Shown piece after piece: positions 34,732 to 47,200 of a stretch of DNA of 64,000 bases (position 1 is its first letter; each line of letters begins with the position of its first letter). The stretch spans positions 11,546,024 to 11,610,023 of the forward strand of contig CM046456.1 in NCBI GenBank assembly GCA_025506515.1, given 5' to 3'. The notes under the pieces were generated by a model. The model was not told the DNA's origin and did not search any database. It saw only the letters and a program-made list of their open reading frames with translations. Made by a program: the position numbers and the translations under genes. The DNA comes from Flaveria trinervia (taxonomy: Eukaryota > Streptophyta > Magnoliopsida > Asterales > Asteraceae).

Positions 34732-37131
34732 ATGGATTCGACTTCACCACCGCCACCAGCCTCACAAACTGAAACACAATCGAGTGTTCATTCAAGTCTT
34801 CATTTGAAAACGGATAATGCATGGAGATATGCACAGAAGCTCATGATGCATTAGGGAAAAGGTTTTTAATTTGTAGTTTTTGTGATAAACCTGTTCATGG
34901 AGGGGGCATTAATAGAATGAAACAACATCTTGGTGGAGTAAAAGGAAATATTGCTGCTTCTTTAAAGGTCCCTGTGGATGTCAAGCTTCAAATGAGAAGT
35001 GCTTATGAAGAAAGTTCACAGGGAAAAGATGAAGAAACACCTAAGAGTAAACCACAAAATGCACAAGGTAAAAGAAAAGCTTCTACTTCTGAGAACTTAC
35101 AATCTTATTTTGAGCGAGGCATAAATGATTCTTCTCAACCTTCAATAAAATCAGCATGGCAAAGTAAAGAAAGATTACATGATACAGATTTGGTTGTGGC
35201 TATGTGGTTCTATCATGCATGTATACCAATGAATGCTGTTATTCACCTCTATTTCCGATTGCAATGAGCAAAGTATCTTCTATGGGTCATGGGTATACAG
35301 GACCTTCTTATCATGCAATGAGAGTGAGTTTATTAAAAGATGCTAAGAAATCAGTGACACTAATAGTAGAAGCTCAAAGACTGTTATGGTTAGAAACAGG
35401 TTGCACAATAATGAGTGATGGATGGTGTGATGTTAGACAAAGACCCCTTATTAATTTCTTGGTATATTGTCCAAAAGGGATTTCTTTTATTAAATCTGTT
35501 GATGCATCGGATGTTGAGGCTAATGCAGAAAACTTAATGCAATTTGTTTGGAGAGATTGTTGAGATAGTTGGTTATAGAAATGTTGTTCACCTTGCTACT
35601 GACAATGCTGCTAATTACAAGGCTGCAGGCAGATTGTTGTGTGAGAAATATCCATTGCTTTGTTGGTCCCCTTGTGCAGCCCATTGTATTAATTTGATTT
35701 TGAAGGATATTTCAGAATTAACTTCTGTGGCTGAATTAGTTCAACTTGCATCAAAGGTAACTGTTTTTATATATAACCATAAGTGGCCTTTGAATTGGTT
35801 GAGGAAAAGACAAGGTTGGACAGAAATCATACGTCCAAGTGCTACTCGTTTTGGTACAGCTTTCATTGCATTAAGAGCTTATATGACCATAAATCAGATT
35901 TGCAAGCTATGGTTACTTCTAATGATTTCAAAAAAGTCTTGAAATTACCAAAAGCCAAAGATGTGAAGCAAATTGTATTAAATGATAAATTTTGGAATAA
36001 TTGTTTGATATTGTGAAGGTGATGGCTCCTGTTTTGAGGCTTTTGCGTATTGTGATTCGGATGAAAAACCTTCACTGGGTTATGTATTTGAGGGTATGAG
36101 CAGGGCAAGGAAAGGCATCATAGAATTATTCCGCTATAAAGAACACAACTACAAGCAATATACCGACATTATTGATGCTCGTTGGGATAGAATGTTGCGT
36201 AGGAGTCTACATGCTGCTGCTTATTGGTTGAATCTAGCTTTTCAGTATGATCAAGAAAACAATATGGAAAAAGGGAGGCGTTTAAAGGGGTGCTTGATAT
36301 GTTTGAGGAAAAGACGAATTTGGACCCTATGAAGCTTACATCACAGTTATATCAATTTCGTGATCGAGAGGGTGATTTTAGTCAACCACTTGCTTTTGCT
36401 TCAGCAACGACAACTCGTCCCGGTAAGATTACTTTAATGTTTATTTTTATTAATTATAATGTGTGAATGTATTGATGTAATAATAATCTACTATTTTAAT
36501 TTTGTTAGATGAGTGGTGGAAATTGTTTGGTGGAGATGTCCCTGAGTTGCAGTCATTTGCAATAAGAAATTTAAGTCAAACTGCATCTTCTTCCGGATGT
36601 GAGCGTAACTGGAGTGTTTTTGAAAGAATTCACACGAAAAGAGGAACCGATTAGAGCATCAAAGGCTTTGTGATCTCGTATATGTTCATTATAACTTGCT
36701 TCTTAAAAATAGGTATTATATAAATGACAATTATGTTATTTTTATCATTTGTTTCTCTTACGTAATATTTACAAATAACATTGATTTCATTAGGAAAAAT
36801 GAGAACAAAAGGTCATACGACCCTGTGGATTATAAAAGCATTGATAAAACTGAGTTTTGGTTATTGATGACGAAGGGGAAGGTGAACTTGATTATAATGA
36901 TTGGAAAATATGCTAGAAGAAGAGCCACCAAATAACATTGATGGTACGTCTACTTTGCAAGCACAAGGTTAGTATTCATTTATATACAAGTATTATGTGA
37001 AAATATAGAATTGTATATGTTGTTAATTAAAACTTGTCTTTCTTTTAATTTTAGGTGAAGATATTAGCGAAGATGATTTGATTGTACTTGATAATGAAGT
37101 TGTTAATAATGATGGTTTGGATGATTTTTAA
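34732..37131 (+). pseudogene. hAT transposase, broken
   Basis: An ATG at 34732, just after a TTATAG acceptor-like site, starts a Pro/Ser-rich N-terminus. The BED-type zinc finger follows in another frame (FLICSFCDKPVHGGGINRMK, QHLGG; C-C-H-H ligands visible). Next comes the DUF659-like core (VEAQRLLWLETGCTIMSDGW, then CAAHCINLILKDI near 35680) and a C-terminal hATC dimerisation segment (WWKLFGGDVPELQSFAIRNL, SSGCERNWSVFERIHTKR at about 36515-36645). An intron-like gap (about 36423-36509, GTAAGA...TTAG) precedes hATC. At least four frameshifts or stops make it inactive. Confidence 0.92.
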
Positions 37132-37316
37132 GATACATATGTTATGTTTGTTTAAACTTGTTTGTTTGAACTTGATGCTTTGTTTCGATTAGTTTTCGAT
37201 TAGTTTGCTACTTTGCTTAACTTTGGAAGTTTGGATTATGGTATTAGTATGGTTGAAACTTGAAACTTGAAAGTTGGATCATGGATGATTAGATGTTTGT
37301 TACTTTGTTTGATATA

Positions 37317-37320
37317 ATTA

Positions 37321-37355
<35 letters not shown>

Positions 37356-37360
37356 ATACA

Positions 37361-37394
<34 letters not shown>

Positions 37395-37466
37395 TTCTAT
37401 TTGACTATTTGTTGAAGTTGTAATGCTTTATATAATAGTGTTTGACTTTTTATTTTAGTTCTATTA

Positions 37467-37508
<42 letters not shown>

Positions 37509-37535
37509 TATATATATAATTATATATTTATTTAA
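37317..37535. repeat. TA tracts near the hAT right end
   Basis: TA repeats at about 37317-37394 and 37469-37535 with short interruptions. Confidence 0.9.
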
Positions 37536-37644
37536 TATATATGACGTCATCTGGTTCTTAAAACCGGTCCGACCGATCCGACCACCAAACCAGTAAGACG
37601 TCCGGTTCGACGTCCGATCCGGTTCTGAAAATATTGCTGTTAAG

Positions 37645-38150
37645 AGAATCCTCAGATACCTTAAAGGAGCACCTAAACTAGGTCTCTGGTATCCCAGAAA
37701 CAAGGATTTCAATCTCTATGGATACTCTGACAATGACTATGGTGGCTGCAACATTGACAAGAAATCCACATCTGGAGGATGTCAATTTCTTGGTGGAAGG
37801 ACATCTCATGGCAATGCAAGAAGCAATCCTATGTCTTTATATTAACTATTGAAGCTGAATACATTGCTGCTGCTAGCTGCTGTGCTCAACTGCTATGGAT
37901 TCAGAATCAGATGTTAGACTATGGATTCAAATTTATGAGTACTCCTATCCATATTGACAACAACAGTGCTATCTCCATTACTGAAAATCTAGTGAAGCAC
38001 TCCAAGACAAAGCATATTGATATCAGGTACCATTTCATTAGAGATATTCATGAGAAAAGTCTAATTAAGTTAATCAAATTGACTCAAATGAACAATATGC
38101 TGATTTGTTCACCAAAGCTTTTGATAAACAAATATTTAAGTATCTCATAA
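37645..38150 (+). pseudogene. Sirevirus RNase H
   Basis: Continues the RT after the hAT: LYGYSDNDYGGCNIDKKSTS (first catalytic Asp region), then TIEAEYIAAASCCAQLLW (Glu) and HIDIRYHFIRDI near the end. A stop or frameshift lies near 37845, between the two halves. Confidence 0.92.
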
Positions 38151-38279
38151 CAGCTATTGTAATGATAAAAATTGATTAGCCCAAATCTTTTGAAAACCTT
38201 TTTAATATGTAATGTCTTATGTCAATACAATTTAAGTCCCGTTACAAAGGTCTTTCTGAAATTTCTTAAGTGTAAATTC

Positions 38280-38525
38280 CTTCCAAAGCGAAATTAAATC
38301 TCTGAAGTTATTTTTATATCTTCCGAAGCAAAATTTCTCAAAGGATGATTTTCTTCTCAGAAGAGTTTTTGGTCTCGGAAGAAGCGAGTGATTGCGTATC
38401 AGATCTACTTCCGAGACTTACAGATTCTCCATTCGGAAGCAACTCTAACCTTCGGAAGCAAAGTTTTGGCTTCGGAAGTAGGAATTGCCTTCGGAAGACA
38501 AGTTACCTTCGAAAATGTTTTCCAC
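38280..38525. repeat. CTTCGGAAG motif cluster between pol and the env-position ORF
   Basis: About ten copies of CTTCGGAAG/CTTCCGAAG and near forms, the same word as in the LTRs and gag. An ORF across it (38345-38578) is a translation of the repeats. Confidence 0.8.
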
Positions 38526-38821
38526 TTGGAAGAGAGATTCTACTGCGTAACGTAAATCTCTTGGGCCCCACACTGTAAAAAGCAAAGATTTTGTTAATGA
38601 TGTCGGATTATTTAACTGATTTTAACCCTACCGCCACTGTCATTTCATCCACTAAACCATCACATCACCTTATCCTAACCCCCATTACCGCCTTCCCACC
38701 CTCTTTTAAATAATACCGACTACTCAATTTCATCTTCTTACTTGCAATTTTTACTGCCCTAGAAATTTTCTCCTCTCCAACTTTACCCTAGCTCAAATTC
38801 ATCCTCATTCACCTTTCTCCA

Positions 38822-41800
38822 ATGGCACTCAACCCTTAGCACAACCAAGTCGCACTTCTTGATTCATCAAGAGATGCTGACTTCTCTGAAATCATCTCCT
38901 TTCTCATCCAATCATCTTACTACACAGCCCTTACCGTTAACCCCACTGTTTACTTGAACCAAATGGCCGAATTTTGGGGCAATGGTCAAGCCAAAACCCT
39001 AAATGGGATTCACGTACTAAGGTTCAGCATTTGTGGACAGGAGTTGATCATCACTGAAAAACTCATCAGGGAGCATCTAGAGCTTCATGATAAAGGAGCT
39101 CCTACTAAATTCCCCAAAGAAGATTTAGACAACACTTACATCCTAATAGGATATGGTGGAGACATAAGCAGGTCGACAGTCTACAAGTTCAATTTCTCCT
39201 ACAACTGAAGTTCCTCCTACACATTGTCCTCCCTGCTTGTCAAACAAGTCTGGGGGATAGGATCAAATCCTATATGAACTAGGATGCTTAGTTCATGGAT
39301 TGGTGAGAGGCCTGCATTCAATTACTCAAGATTTGTGTTCACCAATCTGATTGAGAATCTTCAAAGGGAGACATTCTTTATGTATCCCCGATTTAGTCAA
39401 CACATAATCAACTGTGAGTTGGACCAGAGTATGCTTGTCTGTGCAGCTACTCTAACTGTCCCTCACATGAGGCCCACTATCTTCAAGACTTTGAAGAAAG
39501 TGTCCACCAACTTCACTGGAAGGTACACTACTCTGCTTCCAGGTATGATTGAGCGCATAGCTCCTGGTGACATACCTGTTCACCCTACAGGTGATGAACT
39601 CACACCAGCAACCACCACCACAATGCCAACACTGCCTTCTCCACCCATCACTATCACATACCAAAGACGTCCTAAACAAACCCTTGTTCAATCTAATCTG
39701 ATTGAACAAGCCCCTCCTGTTCAATCCAAAAATACTAGAGTGGAAACATGGGCTCCCACTTAGTCTGAGGTCTCTCCATCCTTCTCTTTTGACCTCAATA
39801 TGGGTTTTGAGTCTCCTCAGTCTCAAACCTAGGAGTCCGACACCCAAACCAATAGCCCTCAGGATGAGTATTTACACTCTTCTAAGCAGCCAACTAGGGA
39901 CAGCCCCACCAAAGGCTCAATGCCTGTAGACATTGACCAAGGTCCCGAGTTAGTAGGCTTAACCTCCCTATCTTTTACTGACCTTCTCTTCAAAACTGAT
40001 GAAGAGATAACATCTCTCCACGGCAATGACGTTGATCTACAACACCCTCTCCAAGATCAACAGAGCCTAGAGAAATTCCTTATCTCTATCCCCCATCAAC
40101 AACCCATAACTGAGGTGAGTCCCACTGATGTGGAGGGGACTCATGCAGATTCAGCTGCCACTACGGAAGGTGCCTCAATGGACCTTATGGATAGTGGTAA
40201 CATATCTCAGACTGAATATGCGGCAACCGAGCCTTTGATGACTTCGAAAGAGACATCATTAAGCACGGGAAACCAGGGTGCCAAGAAACCACATCTGGTG
40301 GTGAGGCTGAACATACTAGGTATGTTACCTCATCTCCCCGTGATTCTTCACAAGAAGATAAGGAAGCATGTAACTCCTCATTAAAGACCTTCTATCTAAA
40401 GTCTCAAACCTTGAATCCTGGGTTAGGACTTTAGAAGAAAGGTCCACCACTCAGCAACTTGAGATTGACAATCTCAAGGCTCAACTAGATGAGAAACAGA
40501 CCGAGAGATCTGTTAGGCATGTACCTGTTCAGGTCTCATTGACTTCTTCCTCTAGCTCATCTAGCTCTCAAGATTATGCTACCAAAAAGGGAGAGAATGT
40601 TCAGAGACACGCACTTGAGGACCCATAGTCTTATACTTCAACCTCAACATCTTCTACTCCTGTCATCACTGTGTTTGAGCCATCTCAAGTCATTCTTCAA
40701 GTCGACCTAAAGATGCTAAGTGATCTCTACAGACTCTTCACCAAGTTTCTATTCAGATCCTCTACTGAGCAGCCAAGTCCAGATGCTGTAATGCTCTACT
40801 TCGAAGCTGAAGAGCTTCAGAGGCTTACTGCATCTTCTACCACTATGGAAGGAGTTGGTCAACCTAAGGTCCACATGGAACCTAAGATTCATTTCGAAGG
40901 GGAAATGGGGACTGATGGCCCAGCAACTGAAACAGTTGGGATAGAATCTGCATCTCCTCCAATTTCCAAAGCTGAAGTTAAAGCCTCGGAAGAACAAGCT
41001 GAATCTTCCGAAGCTGAAATGGAAGCCGCGGAAGGACTATTTAAAATGTTCAAGGAACTGATCATCACAGATGCAATCCTTGAAATGGCATTTGAGGTGA
41101 ACAGCGAGGACTTTCTGAATCCACCTCCATCCCAGACACCATCTCTGCCTCTCTCAGAATCCACTCTCCAAGAACCACCACAGTCAGGCTCTTCAAAAGA
41201 TAAAGGGAAAAGAAAGATGACTACGGAAGAGATTCAGGAAGATGAGAAGATTGAGAAACTAAAGAAGAAAGGAAGACTTCCAACTAAAAAGTTGCTAACT
41301 GCTAGTACAAAAGCAGCTGCAGCCAATCAGGAGGCTGTCAACAATAAGAGAAGGGAAGAGATCATTGACCAGCTTATCCAAATGGGAGCTGCCAATGAAG
41401 AAACACTCATGCTACCACTAGAGGAGTTGGTGAATCTGGAGAAGGCAACCTGGCTGAAACTTGAAGAAGAGGCCAGGTTGGACTTGGAGAAAGAAAGGAA
41501 GAATAGAAAGAAGCTGAATTGCAGCTGAGGAGAGAGGATAAATTTCCTAATTTCCAGAGGCTTAATCTTCAAGAACTCTCTCCACATATGATGAGACGAT
41601 CCTCTGGCTCTACAACAAAGAGCAGGATCAAATGGAGAAAGAAAGAAGAAAGGCTGCAAGAGAAAAGACAAATGAGAAGAAGAAGAAGAAGGAGGAAGAA
41701 GCTAGGGTCACTGCAACCAGGAAGCTCAGTGAAAAGGCCTAGATGAAAGACTATCTTTGGGCCCATGGCTTCTCTGGAAGGTAGGTGGGTCCCATGTCTG

Positions 41801-42955
41801 AGAAGACACTCCAACGGATTATTAGTGAAATCAAGGCTGGCATCCGGTTAGGAAAGAGAAAAGAGATGTACAGAAGGGTAAAGGGGATGACCTTCACTGC
41901 AACCACTCAACCACAACCTGAACACTCACCCTCACCCTCACCCTTCACCATCAAGACTGAGCCCTTCACCCCTGAACCCACATCCTTACCCTCGCCCGTC
42001 TCATCACCTCAACCACCTAAACTTCTCATCCTTCAACCTAAAACACTTCCCAGAACCTCTGAACCACAACCTGCCCAACAACCATCCCCTCAGCCTTCTC
42101 AACATCTCTCTCTTGAGGAGTTCAAGGTAATCAAGACCAAGCTCATCAACTGCACAACTTTGAGCGAAGTCTCATGTGATGAAGATTCTGTCAACACTAC
42201 CTATGTTGATGGATCTTCTTGTTTCCTCACAAGAGATCAAATTCTTGATTTACCTAGAGGAACATTAGACCAGACAGCTAGACTTCTAGGTCTCAACTCA
42301 GATTCACTGAATGATAAAGAGAAGAAGCTTAGAAGGAAACTGGTGACTCTGCTGGATACTAAGAAAGAGGACAAGATTCCCAGCAGTCTCTTGTGCCTAG
42401 AAAACAAATAATCCGGTGGAGATTCGATGAAACTTCTCACAACTTTGTTGTTGAGAGAGAGAATGGCGAAGTCAACATACTTAATGCAACCTCTCTGCTA
42501 CACTTCAGCAGATTTGATATTGCTGAGTTAGCAGAGAAGCCATTCTCCAACCCCTCCAACTCTGAAGCTGTTGCACTCATCAGAAATCATCTCAGCAGTC
42601 TTCATCTAGCTGAGCTAACTGCAAAGGCCAAGATTGAAGAAGAGTTGAGATTGAGAAGACAGGAAGACAAGTAAAGACCTCCTACAAAGGCACTACCTTT
42701 CTACAGATGGTAGAGGGTCCTGAATTGGAACCTATAGTTAGATGGGAATATGATTACAGTTCCCATCAACTAACTCTTTTCAGAGGACAACAACAGAGGG
42801 TACATATCATCCAAGGTGACAGACTAGACTTCCTTTCTACCAAGGATTTGTACAAACTTCTCAGCACCAAATCAGGGAAAAACAAGGAAACAGATAAATA
42901 TCTACTCTCCTTAGTGCTAAAAGTTTTGAGAAGCAGAAACAAGTGAGGTTTTGGT
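38822..42955 (+). pseudogene. Sirevirus env-position (additional) ORF
   Basis: ATG at 38822 is followed by a stop at the sixth codon. Past it, pieces read YYTALTVNPTVYLNQMAEFW, LIREHLELHDKGAP, and FTNLIENLQRETFFMYPRFS, which resemble the protein encoded downstream of pol in plant Sireviruses. The middle (39600-41530) is Pro/Ser/Thr/Glu-rich with a coiled coil near 41180-41520, and the C-terminal part has two related WXXXXXSHXF/L blocks (RWRFDETSHNFVV at 42415, RWEYDYSSHQLTL at 42738). No signal peptide or membrane segment is evident, so an envelope function is not supported by the sequence. Multiple stops and frameshifts are present. Confidence 0.75.
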
Positions 42956-42961
42956 AGCATC

Positions 42962-42976
42962 AGCCTAGGGGGAGTT
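42962..42976 (+). promoter_or_regulatory. Polypurine tract of the Sirevirus element
   Basis: AGCCTAGGGGGAGTT directly precedes the 3' LTR. Confidence 0.9.
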
Positions 42977-43832
42977 TGTTAGATCAAGAAGAAGGCTGGT
43001 GCAACCAAAACCAAATCACTTAGATAATTTTGGTGCTACATTCAAAGGCTTCCGAAGCTTAGCATGGAACTTCCGAAGGTTGTAGAGTTCTTCCGAAGAC
43101 AAAGTGAAAGATCAACTTCCGAAGACAGAACTCTACTTCCGAAGTCAAGAGCATGCTTCCGAAGGATAAGTCTTAGAAGAGCAATCAGAAGACTACTTTC
43201 GAAGTATGAAGAAAAGAAGAAGTTCCCAAGCCTTAGAAGAAGCAGCCTCTTCCGAAGTATAAGTGGCTTCGGAAGTACTTGTTCTTCCGAAGCCATTTAA
43301 CCTTCGAAAGACACTGCTATGAACCAGTGGACATAAGTATGGTCTCTGACACTCCGCTACAGACCTCTGATATTGCATGGTGTTTTCTCAAAGAGCCATG
43401 TAGTTGACCATACTTTATTCCACTGTTTACCTTTTATGATAGTACATGTTACCAACTTTAGTTGGTGACAAAAGGTAAGTTAGGGACATGTCTTGACTAC
43501 CAAATCTCAGATAAGACTTTATCCGAGATACCTTAAACTATAGTCTTGTAGTATAGGCTTTAGTTATAGGATCTCAGCTGGTATCAAAGTATATCCGGCT
43601 GTAGGTAGTTATATATATAGGTTCTCATTGTAACTCATTCGATACTGCTTGTAAGAGTCTTGTAATACTTGAGTTGAGAAGCATATATAAAAGTACCTTG
43701 AAAATTACTTCGTGTGTTCCTTATTACTTGCTATATTGCGATCAACTCTTATTGACTCTATCTTTACCGAGTGTTGTTCTAAGTGAGTTTGAGAGAAAAG
43801 TTAAGTGTTAAGTGACCTTAACCGACCCTGCA
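42977..43832 (+). mobile_element. 3' LTR of the Sirevirus-like element
   Basis: 856 bases, near-identical to 27277-28134. It keeps more intact CTTCCGAAG words than the 5' copy (for example CTTCCGAAG at 43138 where the 5' LTR has CTTCCTAAG). Confidence 0.94.
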
Positions 43833-43837
43833 CCCTC

Positions 43838-44740
43838 AATGCCTAATCTTGTTTTAATTCCTTCAACAATACTGCGATTGATTCTCTCAACTTGGCCGTT
43901 ACCCTGTGGATGAGCTACCGAGGTGAAAATTTGCTGGATCTGCAGGTCTTTGCACCATGACTTGAATAGATTCTCAGCGAACTGCTTCCATTATCTGTCA
44001 CGATAAACAACGGGAGCCCAAGCGGCATATGATGTTTTCCCATGTAAACTTCTTCACTTGTTGCCCTGTGATCGACTTGAGGGCCTTGGCCTCCACCCAT
44101 TTGGTGAAGTAATCTACTGCCACTAAGAGAAATTTGACTCCTCCGGCTGTCACCGGGAACGGACCCACAATATCCATGCCCCATTTCCGAAAAGGCCATG
44201 TGGCATTGACTAGAACCAGATCGTTCTTGGTCTGTGGCACATCGGGGCGTGCCTTTGACAACTTTCACACTTTTGAATTTCTTCGGTAGCACTCCTGTGC
44301 ATCCCGGGCCAATAGTACCCTGCCCCTATCGCTTTAGCTACCACCATCCTTGGACCTGCATGGATGCCACAAATGCCTTCGTGTATTTCCCTGATAACAT
44401 AGCTTGCTTCGTCTAGCGCAAGACATCATAACAATGGCCCCATGTAGGATTTGCGATATAGGACCCCATGTCGCAGCTTGTAGTATAGTGACTTTGCTTG
44501 AACCGCCCTTGCGTCTCCTTTCTCTGCGGGTAGGTCTCCACTTGCTAGGAACCTGATAATTGGACTCATACAACATTCATGTGCTGTGTCATCCACTGAA
44601 GTTACCTCTTTCTCATCGATCCATGATGATTGTAGTACCTCGACTCTGACTTCCTTGGCTAGGTGGCTAAAAGTTACTGAGGCGAGTTTGCTAAGAGCAT
44701 CTGCTTTCTTGTTTTTGCTTCTTGGGATGTGTGAGACATC
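43838..44740 (-). pseudogene. N-terminal and core part of Tat integrase
   Basis: Minus strand: a zinc-binding block (HRSATEEIQKCESC), WGMDIVGPFPVTAGGVKFLL with the first catalytic Asp, VDYFTKWVEAKALKSITGQQ, the second Asp in FIVTDNGS, and the Glu in QVERINR near 43880. Small frameshifts are visible near 44020. The gene is cut at 43837 by the Sirevirus insertion and resumes at 27271. Confidence 0.88.
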
Positions 44741-46481
44741 CACTTCTCAAAACCGCTGATCAAATCTTTTGCTTTCCTCAGGTATTGCTTCATTGTTTTT
44801 TTCCTTAGCATCATAGGACCCATTAATTTGATTCGCCACCAGCAGCGAATCTACATGAACATGAAGTCGTCGAACTCCCATCTGCTTGGCTAACTTTAAT
44901 CCTGCCAGTAACGCTTCATATTCCACCTCACTGTTAGAACTTTTGAAAGCTAAACGTAGGGCCTAGGTTAACTCTTCTTTTCTGGGCCCTACTAATATTA
45001 GACCGACTCCTGACCCTTCATCGTTGGCAGCTCCGTCCATGTGTAAGCACCAATCTTCGTCACTTTGACACTCGTTGCATATGCTGTCATCAGCGCGATC
45101 TCCATCTTGTGGTATCTCCGCCAAGAAATCAGCCACCACCTGTCCTCTTACTGGCACCCTTGGCTTGTATTCTATTCCAAAAACTCCGAGCTCTATGGCC
45201 CATTTCGCCAATCTCCCGGAAATTTCCGGTCTTCTCAACACTTGTTGTATGGGGTGGCTCATGCGAACTTCGATCACATGGGCTTGGAAATACCTTCGTA
45301 ACCTCCTGGAAGCATATACCAAAGAAAGGGTAAGTTTTTCCATTGATGAATACTTGGTTTCCGGATCCTTGAGAGCCCTACTGACGAAGTAGATTGGTGT
45401 TTGCTTTCCATTCCGATCCGTCATCAAAACCACGCTAACGGCCTCTGCTCCGGCTTATAGGTACATCACGAACCGTTCCTCCAGAAGAGGAGCTACTAGC
45501 GTCAGCAGGTTGCTCAATTATAACTTCATCTGTTGAAAAGCCCTCTCTGCCTCACCTGTCCACCTGAATCTTTCTTGTTCAAACAATTTCTCAGCGTAGA
45601 CATGAAAGGCAAAGAGCGTTCGGCGTGTCTTGACAGAAACTTGTTGAGCGCGACTAGACGCCCATTGAGTGTTTGCACTTCTTTAACAGATTTAGGCGAT
45701 GACATTTCGAGTACCGCTGCAACCTTCTTGGAATTGGCTTCCAGCCCTTCTTTTTTCACCACAACCCCCAAGAACTTCCCTTCTTCTACCCCGAATGAAC
45801 ATTTCTTTGGGTTCAACTTCATGTTTATTTTTCGTAACGTCTCGAACGTGTCAGCTATGTCTGCCAGTAAGGCTTCCTCATCCTGACTATTTATCACCAC
45901 GTCATCGACGTAAATTTCAACGTTTTTCCCATTTGTTCTGCAAACGCTTTGTCCATCAAGCGTTGATACGTCGCCCCTGCATTTTTGAGGCCGAATGGCA
46001 TTTTGGTGAAACAAAAGATTCCAATGTCTGTGTAAAAAGCCGTCTTATCTTCGTCTTCTGGTGCTATCTGAACTTGATGATACCCCTTGTAAGCATCTAG
46101 AAAGCACTTCAAAGGGAAACTTGCTACGGAGTCTACTTTCAATTCTATGTCTGGCAATGGATAACAATCTTTAAAGCAAGCATTGATAAGATCTTTGAAG
46201 TCAATGCACATCCGCCACGTGTCGTCACTCTTCTTCACCATCACCGGATTGGCCACCCATGTCTGGTAGCGCACTTCCCTAATTATACCTGCCTCGAGTA
46301 ACTTTTTAACCTCCTCTACCACGGCTTGGCTTCGTTCTGGGCCCATGTGTCTGCGCTTTTGGACGACTGGTTCCTTTGACTTGTATGTATTCAATTGTGT
46401 TCCGCTACGTCCCGAGGGACACCTTTCATGTGAGAAGGTTGCTATGAAAAAACATTTAAACTGTTCTGCAGCATACATCAA
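44741..46481 (-). pseudogene. Tat reverse transcriptase with two RNase H domains
   Basis: Minus strand. RT: WRMCIDFKDLINACFKDCYP, FLDAYKGYHQVQIAPEDEDK and IYVDDVVINSQDEEALLADI (46481-45526). First RNase H: MTDRNGKQTPIYFVSRALKD, KLTLSLVYASRRLRRYFQAH (45433-45100). Second, archaeal-type RNase H: WCLHMDGAANDEGSGVGLIL, then VDSLLVANQING, and DVSHIPRSKNKKADALSKLA (45050-44660). The presence of the second domain marks the Tat lineage. Stops near 45450, 44965 and 44745 break the frame. Confidence 0.9.
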
Positions 46482-46549
46482 AGTCGCTCCTTGGTCGCGT
46501 CAGTCAAATGACCTCCGACTGTAACCTTATGCTCATGAAAAGCAGGGTT

Positions 46550-47200
46550 AATCACCTACTTTTCCAACGTTGGACGCATAGCTTCATCTACTTCGGTTGA
46601 AGCGCCTGGCATCACTACTCTTACATCTTTACACGCTTTGCTGGAGTAAATGGTGACTACCCCGGTGGGGGTAGGGAATTTTATCGCCGCGTGAACCGTC
46701 GAGATTACTGCTCCAAGAGTACACAGACCGGGTCTTCCCAGAAGAACATTATGGGAAGACTCTGAGCGTACAACCAGGAATGTCATCATGACCTCTCTCC
46801 AACCAACTTCATTCCCTATCACTACTGGCAACTGTATCTATCCCAACGTCTGTACCACCTCCCCCGCAAACCTTATGAGGTGATGCGTCACTGTCTCTAG
46901 ATCTTTCCTGACCTCGTCATCTAACTACAAAAAACAGTGTCCGTACATAATCTCAGAACTACTACCACTATCCACATATATCCTGTGTACTTGATGACCT
47001 GCAATGATGGCTGAGACTGTGAGTGGCGCATTGGCGAAACTACCCCCACGGATTGGAGGAAAAGATATCTCTTGTGTCATCCATGGTTCCATATGGTCAG
47101 AATACCGTTTGCCTCCACGATTCGCCATTTGCAGCATGAATATTTCCTTTCTTTTGTCTCCTGCTTGCGGCGTCTTTTTCAACTCCCTTAACAAGTGTGC
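46550..47200 (-). pseudogene. Tat protease
   Basis: HRIYVDSGSSSEIMYGHCFL at about 46925-46990 carries an intact D-S-G. The second half, SSHNVLLGRPGLCTLGAVIS (46700-46770), lies in another frame. Confidence 0.87.

Larger units (their letters stand above)
33787..37636 (+). mobile_element. hAT DNA transposon inserted in the Sirevirus pol
   Basis: Ends CAATGTTGTTAGGTCGGATC and, read inward on the other strand, CAATATTTTCAGAACCGGAT form imperfect terminal inverted repeats. A perfect 8-base duplication CTGTTAAG flanks it (33779-33786 and 37637-37644), the length typical of hAT. Subterminal regions are rich in ACCGGTCCGACC-like words. It encodes a broken BED/hATC transposase (34732-37131). AT dinucleotide tracts lie near the right end. 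Confidence 0.96.
27277..43832 (+). mobile_element. Sirevirus-like Ty1/copia retrotransposon, interrupted by a hAT
   Basis: LTRs 27277-28134 and 42977-43832 (TGTTAGATCAAG...CCTGCA) differ at few positions by eye. A perfect 5-base duplication CCCTC flanks the whole (27272-27276 and 43833-43837). The order is gag, protease, integrase, RT, RNase H (copia order), followed by more than 4 kb encoding an additional env-position protein. That layout and the roughly 12.7 kb length without the hAT fit the Sirevirus (SIRE/Maximus) lineage. All frames are broken. It sits in the integrase gene of the Tat element. Confidence 0.95.
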
